Assembly: GCA_023423415.1 (NCBI GenBank)
Contig: JAFAFP010000038.1
Span: 1 to 64,000 of the forward strand
Source: Pseudomonadota bacterium
GTDB taxonomy: Bacteria; Pseudomonadota; Alphaproteobacteria; Rhizobiales; Xanthobacteraceae
Length of the DNA stretch: 64,000 nucleotides
Direction of reading: 5' to 3'
In this document: positions 1-8,957 of the stretch, one piece after another
Layout: the number at the start of each line of letters is the position of its first letter
Position numbering within the stretch: position 1 is the stretch's first letter
Notes under the pieces: generated by a model
Databases searched by the model: none
The model's input: the letters and a program-made list of their open reading frames with translations, nothing else
What the model was told of the DNA's origin: nothing
Made by a program: the position numbers and the translations under genes

Positions 1-1
1 C

Positions 2-187
2 GACCGCGCCGACGACGACCTTGTTCTGGAGCGTGACAATGCCACCGTGCTGATCGACCCGATCTCGGTGGGCTTCCTGGCCGGATCGGAGATCGACTTC
101 GTCGATGACCTGATCGGCTCAGCGTTCAAGATCAACAACCCGAACGCCAAGTCGTCCTGCGGTTGCGGGACCAGCTTCTCGCTTTAG
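2..187 (+). CDS. A-type iron-sulfur carrier protein (ErpA/IscA/SufA family), C-terminal part
   Basis: The reading frame is open from the window edge and ends at TAG 185-187, so only the last 61 residues are seen. They match the C-terminal half of HesB/IscA-type proteins: an FVDDLIGSAFKINNPNA stretch followed by SSCGCGTSFS, which carries the two closely spaced cysteines (CxC) that bind the cluster. Family knowledge: these proteins receive Fe-S clusters from the Suf or Isc scaffold and pass them to apoproteins in the cytoplasm. Whether this is ErpA, IscA or SufA cannot be decided from the fragment. The neighbour on the right is convergent and unrelated. Confidence 0.9.
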   Translation, partial: DRADDDLVLERDNATVLIDPISVGFLAGSEIDFVDDLIGSAFKINNPNAKSSCGCGTSFSL

Positions 188-201
188 TCTTATTCCCAAC
201 T

Positions 202-286
202 GTCATTCCGGGCGCGCGTGAAGTACGCGAACCCTCGCTCGAATGGATTCGGGGTTCGCAGCCTTTTGGCCGCGCCCCCGAATGAC
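202..286. repeat. Intergenic palindromic repeat of the GTCATTCCGGG type
   Basis: GTCATTCCGGGCGCGC at 202-217 faces GCGCCCCCGAATGAC at 272-286 as an imperfect inverted repeat. A second perfect inverted pair lies inside it: GCGAACCC at 227-234 and GGGTTCGC at 252-259. It sits between two convergent genes, and a shorter member of the same family is at 36291-36332. I recognise this as an interspersed repeat common in Bradyrhizobium and relatives. As RNA it would fold into a long hairpin and could stop transcription from both sides; that role is inference. Confidence 0.75.
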
Positions 287-304
287 CGGTTCATTATCCA
301 GCGG

Positions 305-2794
305 CTAGACGATCAGAAAATCGTGCAATGAAAGCGTGGGAGCGTTGTCCAGCGTAGCCAGCAGCGTGGCTTTGCTGCTCCCGGTACCGTCATTGTCCCA
401 CAGCACACGCCCGGTTTGCGTTTCGTATAAAATGGTCGCCTGCGGCGTGTCTGGCTGCGGCACCTCGCCGGATACGAACTGAATATCCGGCAACCCGTTT
501 AAGCTGAATCCTTCACCGGAAAGCGCAATGTGATCGACACTGGAGAAATCTGCGATCCTGTCCCCCGCCTCAACGATGGATGCGAAATAGAATGTGTCGC
601 TGCCCGAGCCGCCGGTCAGGGTGTCCCTGCCCGGACCGCCGTCAATGAAATCGTCGCCGCTGTCACCGCGCACAACATCATTGCCGGCCATTCCCATCAG
701 ACGATCGTTGCCTGCCCCGCCCTCCAGCACATTGGCGACCTGATTGCCGCGCAGGACATCGTCGAATGCACTGCCGGTGAGATTTTCGATCGAACTGAAG
801 CGATCACCCGTGGCACCGCCGGCATTGTTGGTGTGATCGGTGAGATCGGCGACCACGCTTTCTGTAGCACTCGTATAAATCACCGTATCGGAGCCGTAGC
901 TGCCGCTCAGCACATCAGCACCCGCTCCACCGTCCATAACGTCGTTGCCATCGCCGCCATACAGCGTGTCGTTGCCGTCGCCGCCGATCAGCCAGTCATG
1001 ACCGCCATGGCCGTAGATGCGATCGGCGCCAGCGCCTCCGTCCATGATGTTGTCGCTATCGTCGCCATTCAAAACATCGTTTCCGGGAGTGCCGATGATT
1101 GCACTATCGGGATCGTGCGTGGTGGTGATGACATTCGCGGCGCTGAGTGACGATGCATTGGTGTCCGTGAGCGTCGTCAGCGTCACGAAATCGTCGCCGA
1201 CACCGTCGGCATTGATCTGTACCAGAACGTCACTGCCGGATTGCACCCAGCGCAGATATCCGTTCGCAATCGGATCGCCCGCCTCCCAGTCCAGACGCGC
1301 CCGCATCACCGACAGATCGATCTGATCGCCCCGTAATCCGGCCTCGAAGTCGCCGATAATATCGCCCGCTTCGCTCATGTCGTGGAAGGCGAAGCGATCG
1401 CGGCCGAGACCGCCGAACACCGTATCGTTGCCGGCGCCGCCCCAGATGTAATCGGCGCCGCCGCCGCCAGTGATCAGATCGTCACCCTTGCCGCCCAGCA
1501 ATAGCTCGCTGGCGCCCGATCCGGCGATGACATCATTTTCGTTATTAGGATCGATCCGGAGATAGGTCGTGCCTGTTGTGGTTGCATAGACCGGATCCAG
1601 TGGCGTGGGATAGCCATACGACTCGAACCAGGAATCGATGATCTGGTTGTTGCGTGGCTGGTTGATCGCGGCGGTCGAATAGTAGAGCGTTTCCTTCAGC
1701 GTCACCGTATCGATGGTGATCTCGCGGGCATCGCCATCGCCCCACTCATATAGAATGATACCGCGTTGGTTGTTTGCGCCACCGCTATTGGTGATCTCGT
1801 TGTCGATGCCGCGCGCGTTGAGAAAACCATAGCTATTCATCGCCAGCACATGATCGTAACTGGCGTTCACTACCTCCGAATGCCATGTCCATGCGAAGTT
1901 GCGCGCCGCATAGGCGACAGAGTCGCTGACATCCATGCCGATGTCGGCGCCATAATATGTCGGATGCGAATTTGCCGCGTTGCCGATCGCATTGGCATCG
2001 GCGGCGTGCGTTACATTTTCCGCATAAAGCCCCGCAACGGTCGTGCCAAACGAACTGAGCGAATGGACGCCGATACCGAGAGAGCCTGAACCGTCGGCGA
2101 GATTTTTGATAACGACATCCGTGATCGATGCATTAACGCTGTCAACGACGCTGACGCCCTTGCCGACACCATTGCGAATCGTGATGTCGTCGACCTTCGC
2201 ATCAATCAGATTACGCAACTGCACGAGCGGAAAAGCGCCGGTCGCAACATCCTGATTGCCAACAATCTCGCCATTCTTGACGATCAGTTCGCCGCTGAGG
2301 AATTCGGTCGCACGGGTGTTTGTTCGATAATTGTCCTGATCGACCAGCGTCCCGGTGAGCGTGACGGTGTTTCCATCGATCGAGGCTACCTGCAAGGCCT
2401 GCCCCATCCGCGTCGGCAATCCACCGTTGGGCCGATCACCGGGAATCATGTCGTCGGCAACAATTTTCAGCCAGGCTCCATGCGCGATGCTGTCCGGCAG
2501 ATCGGCATAGGTAACGGTCGTACGGCCCACCGCGTCCTGCGACAACGTCACCTGCTCTGCCGGTGTATGCGCACCGCGCGCAGTGATCACCGAAACATTG
2601 GCGCCCTGTTTCAGCGTACCACCGTTCAGATCAATGGTAATGTCGCGCCGCGCGACGTCGACATTCAGACCGGATTTGATCGCAATCGTCTCATCCGGGG
2701 GCAGAATAACGGTGCCACCGTCGGGAAGGCTTGTCAGTGCGTTGAGGATATCGGCTTCGGTTGCGCCGGGCGCGAGTTGAATGACCGATGACAT
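305..2794 (-). CDS. Large RTX protein with N-terminal beta-helix, predicted type I secreted
   Basis: 829 residues; ATG at 2794 follows AGGAGG at 6 bases. There is no Sec signal. Residues ~45-400 look like a right-handed parallel beta-helix (repeated ITIDLNGGT, VDDITIRNGVGKG, ITDVVIKN rungs) as in pectate lyases and alginate epimerases. Three blocks of GGxGxDxxx calcium-binding nonapeptides follow at ~430-468, ~565-640 and ~673-735. The last ~95 residues (ILYETQTGRVLWDNDGTG and a hydrophobic DFLIV end) are of the kind that carries a type I secretion signal. Known for the family: secretion through an ABC-MFP-TolC channel and folding on external calcium. No catalytic residues for lyase or epimerase activity could be assigned, and no type I ABC transporter is in the window. 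Confidence 0.85.
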   Translation of the reverse strand: MSSVIQLAPGATEADILNALTSLPDGGTVILPPDETIAIKSGLNVDVARRDITIDLNGGTLKQGANVSVITARGAHTPAEQVTLSQDAVGRTTVTYADLPDSIAHGAWLKIVADDMIPGDRPNGGLPTRMGQALQVASIDGNTVTLTGTLVDQDNYRTNTRATEFLSGELIVKNGEIVGNQDVATGAFPLVQLRNLIDAKVDDITIRNGVGKGVSVVDSVNASITDVVIKNLADGSGSLGIGVHSLSSFGTTVAGLYAENVTHAADANAIGNAANSHPTYYGADIGMDVSDSVAYAARNFAWTWHSEVVNASYDHVLAMNSYGFLNARGIDNEITNSGGANNQRGIILYEWGDGDAREITIDTVTLKETLYYSTAAINQPRNNQIIDSWFESYGYPTPLDPVYATTTGTTYLRIDPNNENDVIAGSGASELLLGGKGDDLITGGGGADYIWGGAGNDTVFGGLGRDRFAFHDMSEAGDIIGDFEAGLRGDQIDLSVMRARLDWEAGDPIANGYLRWVQSGSDVLVQINADGVGDDFVTLTTLTDTNASSLSAANVITTTHDPDSAIIGTPGNDVLNGDDSDNIMDGGAGADRIYGHGGHDWLIGGDGNDTLYGGDGNDVMDGGAGADVLSGSYGSDTVIYTSATESVVADLTDHTNNAGGATGDRFSSIENLTGSAFDDVLRGNQVANVLEGGAGNDRLMGMAGNDVVRGDSGDDFIDGGPGRDTLTGGSGSDTFYFASIVEAGDRIADFSSVDHIALSGEGFSLNGLPDIQFVSGEVPQPDTPQATILYETQTGRVLWDNDGTGSSKATLLATLDNAPTLSLHDFLIV

Positions 2795-2943
2795 GATGGA
2801 CCTCCTGCCAATGGAGCGTCACAGCCAACGATCATGCAAAAGACCGCCGCGCTCCAGATCGCGAGCCCGGGAATGCAGGCGGATATGATGAGAAAGAGGC
2901 TTTGAGCGCGACGACGCCCGCCGCGCGGAAACCAATGGCCGCT

Positions 2944-3020
2944 GGATCGGTGCTTGGCCGATCCAACGCACTAGATGCACATCTATACACGATTCAATGA
3001 CCGATCGCTTTCAGCGATCG
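2944..3020 (-). terminator. Two stem-loops downstream of the RND operon (possible terminator)
   Basis: GGATCGG/CCGATCC (2944-2950, 2958-2964) and CGATCGCT/AGCGATCG (3002-3009, 3013-3020, loop of 3) are perfect stems in the 279-base gap between the RND stop and the RTX start. Neither has a clear U-run on the minus strand, so termination is only a suggestion. The gap also holds the RTX gene's promoter, which I could not pin down. Confidence 0.35.
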
Positions 3021-3073
3021 ATAAAAAGTGGCGCGATGAATCGTCCTTTTGTCTTACAGCGCAGGTTCGTACT

Positions 3074-6000
3074 TTACTCCGCTGCCACCACGTGCGGACG
3101 CTCCGCTTCCGGAACTTCCTCGAGCTGCGGCTCAAGGCGACGCTTGAGCATGCGATCAAAGCGGTCGAGGTAGATGTAGATGACCGGTGTGATGTAGAGC
3201 GTCAGCAGTTGCGAGAGACACAGACCGCCGACGACTGCGATGCCAAGCGGCTGACGTAGTTCAGCACCAGCGCCGGCCCCGAGCGCAATCGGCAGCGCGC
3301 CGAAGATCGCAGCGAAGGTCGTCATCATGATCGGGCGGAACCGCAACACCGCAGCTTCGCGGATTGCAGCTTCCGCTGACAAGCCGACCCTGCGACGATC
3401 GATCGCGAAGTCGATCATCATGATCGCGTTCTTCTTCACGATGCCGACCAGCATGACGATACCGATGATCGCGATCACGGACAGATCCATACCGAACAGC
3501 ATCAGCGTCAGGATCGCGCCGATGCCGGCCGACGGCAGACCGGAGATGATCGTGATCGGATGGATAAAGCTCTCATACAGGATGCCGAGCACGACATAGG
3601 CGGCGAAGATCGCGGCAAGGATCAGGAGGCCCTGCCCGGCCAGCGCTTCCTTGAACACCTGCGCCGTCCCCTGGAAGCCGGTCGCGACCGTCGCCGGCAG
3701 ATTGGACTCCCGCTCCACGCGTTCGATCGCTTCGGTCGCCTGGCCGATTGAATAGCCCGGTGCGGTGTTGAACGAGATCGTCACCGACGGCTGCTGGCCC
3801 TGGTGATTGACCTGAAGCGGTCCGACGGTTGGTACAAGCTTGGCCACCGCATCCAGCGGCACCACCTGACCGCTGGCGGTCTTGAGGCGCAGCTTGGACA
3901 GATAGGACGGATCCTCCTGGAATTGCGGCAGCGTTTCGAGGATCACCTGATAATAGTTCGCCGGCGAATAGATGGTCGCGACCTGCCGCGATCCATAGGC
4001 ATTGAACAATTCCTGCCGGATCTGATCGACGGAGATGCCATACACCGCCGCTTTTTCGCGATCGATATCGACCAGCATCTGCGGGTTGCGGATGTAAAGG
4101 TCGGTATTCACGTCACGCAGCTCAGGCAGCTTCGAAAGCTTGTCGCGCAATTCCGGCGCGATCTTGTAGAGCGTCTCTGTATCCCCGCTTTGCAGCGTGT
4201 ATTGATATTCCGCCTTCGAGACGCGACCGCCGATATTGATGTTCTGCACCGGAATGAAGAATGTCGCGATTCCGGCAACCTGCGCCGTCTCGCGCCGCAA
4301 CCGCCCGATCACGGCTCCGATCGGTTCACGTTCGGTTTTGGGCTTGAGCACCACGAACAAGCGACCATAGTTTGCGGTCGAATTGGGGCCACCGGCGCCG
4401 ACGGTCGAATTGACGGCTTCGACCGCTTTATCCTGCCGGATGATGCTCGCAACTTGCGCCTGCCGCGCCGCCATGGCCTCGAACGAAGTATCGGTCGCCG
4501 CCTCGGTGGTGACGCTCATGAAGCCGGTATCTTCGGTCGGGAAGAAGCCCTTGGGCACCACCAGGTAGAGCCACACCGTGCCGACGAGCGTCGCAATCGT
4601 GATCAGCAATGTCACCGGCTTGTACTTGATGACCTTGTCGAGCGACCATTCGTAACCGCGCAGCCAGGAATTGAACATCGCTTCGAACCAGCGAAGGATG
4701 AACATCGGCTCCTTTTCGTGCTCGCCTGGATTATGTCCCTTCAGCATGCGCGCGCAGAGCATCGGCGTCAGCGTCAGCGAGACAAAGCCGGAAATCACGA
4801 TCGCGATCGAAATCGTCATCGCGAACTCGCGGAACACCCGTCCGACGACGCCGCCCATCAGCAGCACGGGAATGAACACCGCGAGCAGCGACAGCGTTAT
4901 CGAAATGATAGTGAATCCGATCTCACGCGAGCCCTTCAGTGCGGCCTCGAACGGCCGCATGCCGCCCTCGATGTGACGAACGATATTCTCCAGCATGACG
5001 ATCGCGTCATCGACCACGAAGCCGATACACAATGTCAGCGCCAGCAACGTCATGTTGTTGATGGAGAAATCGAGCGCATACATCACGGCAAAGGTACCGA
5101 TGACCGAAATCGGCACCGCAAGGCCCGGAATGAGCGTCGCCGTGAATTTGCGCAGGAACAGGAAGATCACCAGCAACACCAGGACCAGCGCGATCATCAT
5201 GTGATGCTGGACGTCGCTGACCGCCTGCCGGACCGAGGTGGAACGGTCCATCAGGAGTTCAAGCTCCACCGAAGCCGGGATCGCGGCCCGCAGCGACGGC
5301 AATTTGTCCTTGATCGCGTCGACCACCGCCACGGTATTGGCGTCGGGCTGGCGCTGAATGCCAAGCACGATCGACCGCTCGCCGTTGAACCAGCTTGCGA
5401 TCTTGTTGTTCTCCACGCTGTCGGAGACGCGGGCGATCTCGTTCAGTTTGACCGGAACACCGTTGCGCCAGGCCACCACGACATTGCTGTAGTCCTCGGC
5501 CCTGTCGAGCTGGGCCGGCGCCTGGAGCGTGACATTCTGCTGCGGACCGGCGAGCGTGCCGACCGGCACCGAGGAGTTCACCTTGGCGACGGCCTGACGG
5601 ACGTCATCGAGCGACAGCCCGCGCGCGGCCGCGGCTTCGGGATCGACCTGAACCCGCACGGCGAATTTCTGCGCGCCGTAAACGAGCACCTGGGCGACGC
5701 CCTGGATTTGGGAGATCGACTGCGCCAGCAGCGTCTCGGCATATTCATGAACGGTCGAGAGCGGCAACGTGCCGGAACGGACCGCGATGAACAGGATCGG
5801 GAAGTCGGACGGATTGACCTTCCGGAAGCTGGGCGGCGTCGTCATTTCGACCGGCAGCCGCCGTTGCGCGATGGTGAGCGCGGTCTGCACGTCGAGCGCG
5901 GCGGCATCGATGTCGCGGTTCAATTCGAACTGGATCGTGATCGAAGTGTTGCCGAGCGATGACGACGAACTCATCGACGCAATGCCGGCGATCGTCGAAA

Positions 6001-6211
6001 GCTGCCGTTCGATGGGCGAGGCAATCGACGAGGCCATGGTTTCCGGGCTCGCGCCCGGCAACGTCGCAGTGATCGCAATGGTCGGGAAGTCCACACGCGG
6101 CAATGCGGAAACCGACAGAAGCTTGTAGGCAAAGGCGCCGAAAACGATAAACGACGCTGTGATCAGCGTCGTCATGACCGGACGGCGAATACAGGCTTCG
6201 GACAATCCCAT
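3074..6211 (-). CDS. RND multidrug efflux permease (MdtB/MdtC/MuxC-like)
   Basis: 1045 residues, full length for the AcrB/HAE1 family. An inner-membrane proton/drug antiporter. Visible marks: N-terminal membrane helix then periplasmic porter loop; the TM4 proton-relay pair Asp401-Asp402 in GFVVDDAIVMLEN; a second porter loop around 560-850; and the TM10 relay motif GIVKKNAIMMIDFAI near residue 930. The PVQNINIGGR stretch is reminiscent of the MdtC/MuxC branch. It starts one base after the stop codon of the adaptor gene, so the two are surely one operon. No outer-membrane channel gene follows; the TolC homologue at 28.1-29.5 kb may serve in trans. Substrate cannot be predicted. Confidence 0.95.
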   Translation of the reverse strand: MGLSEACIRRPVMTTLITASFIVFGAFAYKLLSVSALPRVDFPTIAITATLPGASPETMASSIASPIERQLSTIAGIASMSSSSSLGNTSITIQFELNRDIDAAALDVQTALTIAQRRLPVEMTTPPSFRKVNPSDFPILFIAVRSGTLPLSTVHEYAETLLAQSISQIQGVAQVLVYGAQKFAVRVQVDPEAAAARGLSLDDVRQAVAKVNSSVPVGTLAGPQQNVTLQAPAQLDRAEDYSNVVVAWRNGVPVKLNEIARVSDSVENNKIASWFNGERSIVLGIQRQPDANTVAVVDAIKDKLPSLRAAIPASVELELLMDRSTSVRQAVSDVQHHMMIALVLVLLVIFLFLRKFTATLIPGLAVPISVIGTFAVMYALDFSINNMTLLALTLCIGFVVDDAIVMLENIVRHIEGGMRPFEAALKGSREIGFTIISITLSLLAVFIPVLLMGGVVGRVFREFAMTISIAIVISGFVSLTLTPMLCARMLKGHNPGEHEKEPMFILRWFEAMFNSWLRGYEWSLDKVIKYKPVTLLITIATLVGTVWLYLVVPKGFFPTEDTGFMSVTTEAATDTSFEAMAARQAQVASIIRQDKAVEAVNSTVGAGGPNSTANYGRLFVVLKPKTEREPIGAVIGRLRRETAQVAGIATFFIPVQNINIGGRVSKAEYQYTLQSGDTETLYKIAPELRDKLSKLPELRDVNTDLYIRNPQMLVDIDREKAAVYGISVDQIRQELFNAYGSRQVATIYSPANYYQVILETLPQFQEDPSYLSKLRLKTASGQVVPLDAVAKLVPTVGPLQVNHQGQQPSVTISFNTAPGYSIGQATEAIERVERESNLPATVATGFQGTAQVFKEALAGQGLLILAAIFAAYVVLGILYESFIHPITIISGLPSAGIGAILTLMLFGMDLSVIAIIGIVMLVGIVKKNAIMMIDFAIDRRRVGLSAEAAIREAAVLRFRPIMMTTFAAIFGALPIALGAGAGAELRQPLGIAVVGGLCLSQLLTLYITPVIYIYLDRFDRMLKRRLEPQLEEVPEAERPHVVAAE

Positions 6212-6212
6212 C

Positions 6213-7340
6213 TTACACCCCGGGCTTGGGTTGGCGTGGGGTCACACGGGTGCCGTCGACCAGCAGCAATTGTCCGTCGAGGACGACCGTTTCCCCTCCT
6301 TCGAGCCCCTTGGAAATCACGCTTTGCCGATCGACCGTTCGATCGACGGTAACGTTTCGGATTTTCGCCACCCCGTTCTCGACCACGAAGACATACGATC
6401 CGGTCTGACTGACCTGAACCGCGGGTGACGGCACCGTCACGGCCTTCTCGTTACGCAGGATCACCTGGGTGTTCACCAGCGTGCCTGGCCAGAGCAACTC
6501 GTTCTTGTTGTTCATGGTGGCGCGGACCAGAACCATGCCGGTCGCCGGATCGACGGTATTCTCGATCATCGTGACCTGGCCCTGCGCCGCGCGGGTTTCA
6601 CCCGGCGCCACCGCCTCCACCGTTGCCGTTTCAGCCGCGAGAGCCTTGCGCAGATCGGGCAGCGAGCGCTGCGGCAGGCCAAAGGTCACATAAACCGGCA
6701 CCATCTGGTTGATGGTCGCCAGCGGCGTCGAATCGGCCGGACGGACGACATTTCCGATTTTCACTGCTGCAGCGCTGATGCGGCCGGTGATCGGCGCACG
6801 GATCTTGGTGTAGTCGAGTTGGACCCTTAGATTCTCCAGCGTTGCGCGATTGGCTTCAGCCGTTGCCCGCGCAATATTCACTTGCGTCTGCGCGTTGTTG
6901 AGCGTGACCTGCGTGGTTGCACTCTTCGCGATCAATTCATTATAGCGCTGCACATCGCGCTCGGCCTGCTCCTGTTGCGCGACCGCCCCCGCGATCACCG
7001 CCTCCACGCGCTTGATCTCGGCTTCGAGCGCCCGGCCATCCAGCGTGAACAGAAGATCGCCAGCCTTGACGGTTGCGCCGTCGCTGAAATGCACGGCGGT
7101 GATCATCGACTCGAGCCGCGCTTTGATGGCGACGCTCGCAATCGGCGTCACGGTGCCAAGCGCTTCAAGACGAACCGGCACCTCGCCCAATTGGGCAGTG
7201 CCAACCGCAACAGGAATAACGCGTGGCGCCGATGTCTGGGCCACAGCCTTTTCCGGATTCCAAACCGGGCGCGTGAAATATGCTCCCGCCCCGACGGCGG
7301 CGAGTGCTGCCAACGCGACAAACCATTTCCCTTTGCTCAT
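6213..7340 (-). CDS. RND efflux periplasmic adaptor (HlyD/MdtA family)
   Basis: 375 residues from ATG 7340 (MSKGKWFVALAALAAVGAG, an uncleaved anchor or signal). A GTG eight codons upstream (7364) is also possible and has a slightly better purine-rich leader. Order of parts: N-terminal anchor, beta-barrel/lipoyl half (VAIKARLESMITAVHFSDG), alpha-hairpin coiled coil at ~95-165 (VAGAVAQQEQAERDVQRY), second lipoyl half (IRAPITGRISAAAVKIGN), then beta-barrel and membrane-proximal domain. It couples the RND pump to an outer-membrane channel. It is the first gene of the two-gene efflux operon; the 211-base gap to xthA holds its promoter. Confidence 0.93.
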   Translation of the reverse strand: MSKGKWFVALAALAAVGAGAYFTRPVWNPEKAVAQTSAPRVIPVAVGTAQLGEVPVRLEALGTVTPIASVAIKARLESMITAVHFSDGATVKAGDLLFTLDGRALEAEIKRVEAVIAGAVAQQEQAERDVQRYNELIAKSATTQVTLNNAQTQVNIARATAEANRATLENLRVQLDYTKIRAPITGRISAAAVKIGNVVRPADSTPLATINQMVPVYVTFGLPQRSLPDLRKALAAETATVEAVAPGETRAAQGQVTMIENTVDPATGMVLVRATMNNKNELLWPGTLVNTQVILRNEKAVTVPSPAVQVSQTGSYVFVVENGVAKIRNVTVDRTVDRQSVISKGLEGGETVVLDGQLLLVDGTRVTPRQPKPGV

Positions 7341-7551
7341 CAAATTTTCGACCTGAGCCGGCACGTCCGGCAGGGCTTCCCTTTCTGGTTCCGCTTCTCG
7401 CCGCCGTAGCCCCCCGGCGATCGGTCGGTGATCATTAAAGTCTTACCACATCCATGCAAAATCCGCACCCACTGCGCAGATATCAGGTAAACACCGAGCA
7501 GTCGGGCTGCCATCCCTCGCCTTGTTTCGCCCTCCCGGAATCCGAGCTCCC

Positions 7552-8334
7552 ATGCGCATCGCCACCTGGAATATCAACTCGATCCGTCAGCGAATGGAGA
7601 ACCTGTGTGCCTGGCTGAAGGAACGGCAGCCGGATGTGGTTTGCCTGCAGGAAACCAAGATCACCGACGACGCCTTTCCGCGCGCCCCGTTGGAGGAGCT
7701 TGGCTACAATCTCGCCATTCATGGGCAGAAAACGTTCAACGGTGTGGCCATTCTGTCCAAATATCCGCTCGAGGATGTGACGCTCGGATTGCCAGGCGAT
7801 CCAGAGGACGACCACGCCCGGTTTATCGAGGCTCTGGTTGCACATCCGGGCGGCGCGGTGCGGGTGGCGTCAATCTACCTGCCCAACGGCAATCCCGTCG
7901 CCAGCGAGAAATATCCCTATAAGATGAAGTGGATGGACCGCTTGCATGATTACGCTTGTGAGCGGCTTAAACTCGAAGAACAGCTGGTGCTGGCCGGGGA
8001 CTACAATGTCATCCCCGCGCCCGAGGACGTACACAATCCAGCCGCCTGGATCGAGGACGCCCTGTTTCGTCCACCCACGCGGGAGAAATTCCGCGCTCTC
8101 ACCCATCTTGGTCTGACCGATGCCATTCGCGCCTCAAGCGACATGGCCGGGCTTTACACCTTTTGGGATTATCAGGCCGGCGCCTGGCAAAAGAACAACG
8201 GCATCCGGATCGATCACCTGCTGCTGTCGCCGCGCGCGGCAGACCGGCTCGCCGCATCGGGCATCGATAAGCATGTACGGAACTGGGAGAAACCGTCCGA
8301 CCATGTGCCGGTCTGGATCGACCTCGATGTCTAG
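7552..8334 (+). CDS. xthA: Exodeoxyribonuclease III
   Basis: 260 residues from ATG 7552 (MRIATWNINSIRQRM); a 10-codon upstream extension in frame looks non-coding. AP endonuclease and 3'-5' exonuclease of base-excision repair, acting on abasic sites in duplex DNA with Mg2+. All family marks are present: ATWNINSIR, the metal-binding glutamate in CLQETKI, GDYNVIP with the catalytic Asp/Asn, RIDHLLLSP, and the terminal SDHVPVW His. Length matches E. coli XthA (268). It is transcribed away from the efflux operon and is followed by an unrelated YCII gene. Confidence 0.95.
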   Translation: MRIATWNINSIRQRMENLCAWLKERQPDVVCLQETKITDDAFPRAPLEELGYNLAIHGQKTFNGVAILSKYPLEDVTLGLPGDPEDDHARFIEALVAHPGGAVRVASIYLPNGNPVASEKYPYKMKWMDRLHDYACERLKLEEQLVLAGDYNVIPAPEDVHNPAAWIEDALFRPPTREKFRALTHLGLTDAIRASSDMAGLYTFWDYQAGAWQKNNGIRIDHLLLSPRAADRLAASGIDKHVRNWEKPSDHVPVWIDLDV

Positions 8335-8463
8335 GCTCAGTATCGGTTCCTAGCCCGCAGACAGGCAGTCAAAAAAACTTATCGGGATGTCGATCCTGCC
8401 GCTCCTCGTTCGTCGGATGAGCAGGAAGGCTGTTGTAGCCTCCATGGATCAGAGGAGAAGACG

Positions 8464-8907
8464 ATGCGTGTGATGGTTCTGGTGAAGGCGACGGCGGATT
8501 CCGAGGCCGGCATGATGCCGACGGCCGAGACAACCGAGATGCTGGCAGCGATGGGCAAGTTCAACGAGGAACTGGTGAATGCCGGCATCATGCTGGCCGG
8601 CGAAGGCCTCAAGCCGTCGTCGCAGGGCAAGCGCGTGGCTTTCAGCGGCGCGAGCCGCACCGTCATTGACGGCCCGTTCGCCGAAACCAAGGAATTGGTC
8701 GCCGGCTTCTGGATCTGGCAGGTCAAAGACATGGCAGAGGCGATCGAATGGGTGAAGCGCTGCCCCAATCCGATGCCTGGACCGAGCGAGATCGAGATCC
8801 GTCCGGTGTTTGAGGCAGCCGACTTCGGCGACGCGCTGACGCCCGAACTCGCGGAACAGGAAGAGCGGCTGCGTGAGAAAGTCGCCGGCCAGCAAAGCGC
8901 GTCGTAA
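8464..8907 (+). CDS. YCII/DGPF-domain protein
   Basis: 147 residues; ATG 8464 follows a GAGGAGAAG ribosome site. One dimeric ferredoxin-like alpha/beta domain of the YCII/DGPF family: MRVMVLVKATADSE start, a GEGLKPSSQG turn, then the diagnostic VIDGPFAETKELVAGFWIW and a PMPGPSEIEIRPVFEAAD ending. Members often sit beside ECF sigma factors, but none is here. Biochemical role of this subfamily is not established, so none is assigned. A strong hairpin closes the transcript. Confidence 0.85.
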   Translation: MRVMVLVKATADSEAGMMPTAETTEMLAAMGKFNEELVNAGIMLAGEGLKPSSQGKRVAFSGASRTVIDGPFAETKELVAGFWIWQVKDMAEAIEWVKRCPNPMPGPSEIEIRPVFEAADFGDALTPELAEQEERLREKVAGQQSAS

Positions 8908-8919
8908 TCGCCGCGATCG

Positions 8920-8955
8920 AACCGGCCAGCCTCTCGCGATGAGGCTGGCCGGTTT
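8920..8955. terminator. Bidirectional terminator hairpin between convergent genes
   Basis: A perfect 14-bp stem (8920-8933 with 8941-8954) with a 7-base TCGCGAT loop lies between the stops of the YCII gene and the convergent GntR gene. On the plus strand it is followed by TAATT rather than a full U-run. Confidence 0.75.
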
Positions 8956-8957
8956 AA

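Noticed and set aside
565..1530. Glycine/aspartate-rich periodic DNA resembling a CRISPR or satellite array
   Set aside because: The periodicity is that of RTX nonapeptide codons inside the RTX gene; units differ in sequence and there are no constant repeats with unique spacers.
3803..5962. 719-codon open frame antisense to the RND permease
   Set aside because: Arg/His/Asp-rich composition and no motifs; a by-product of codon bias in the sense gene.
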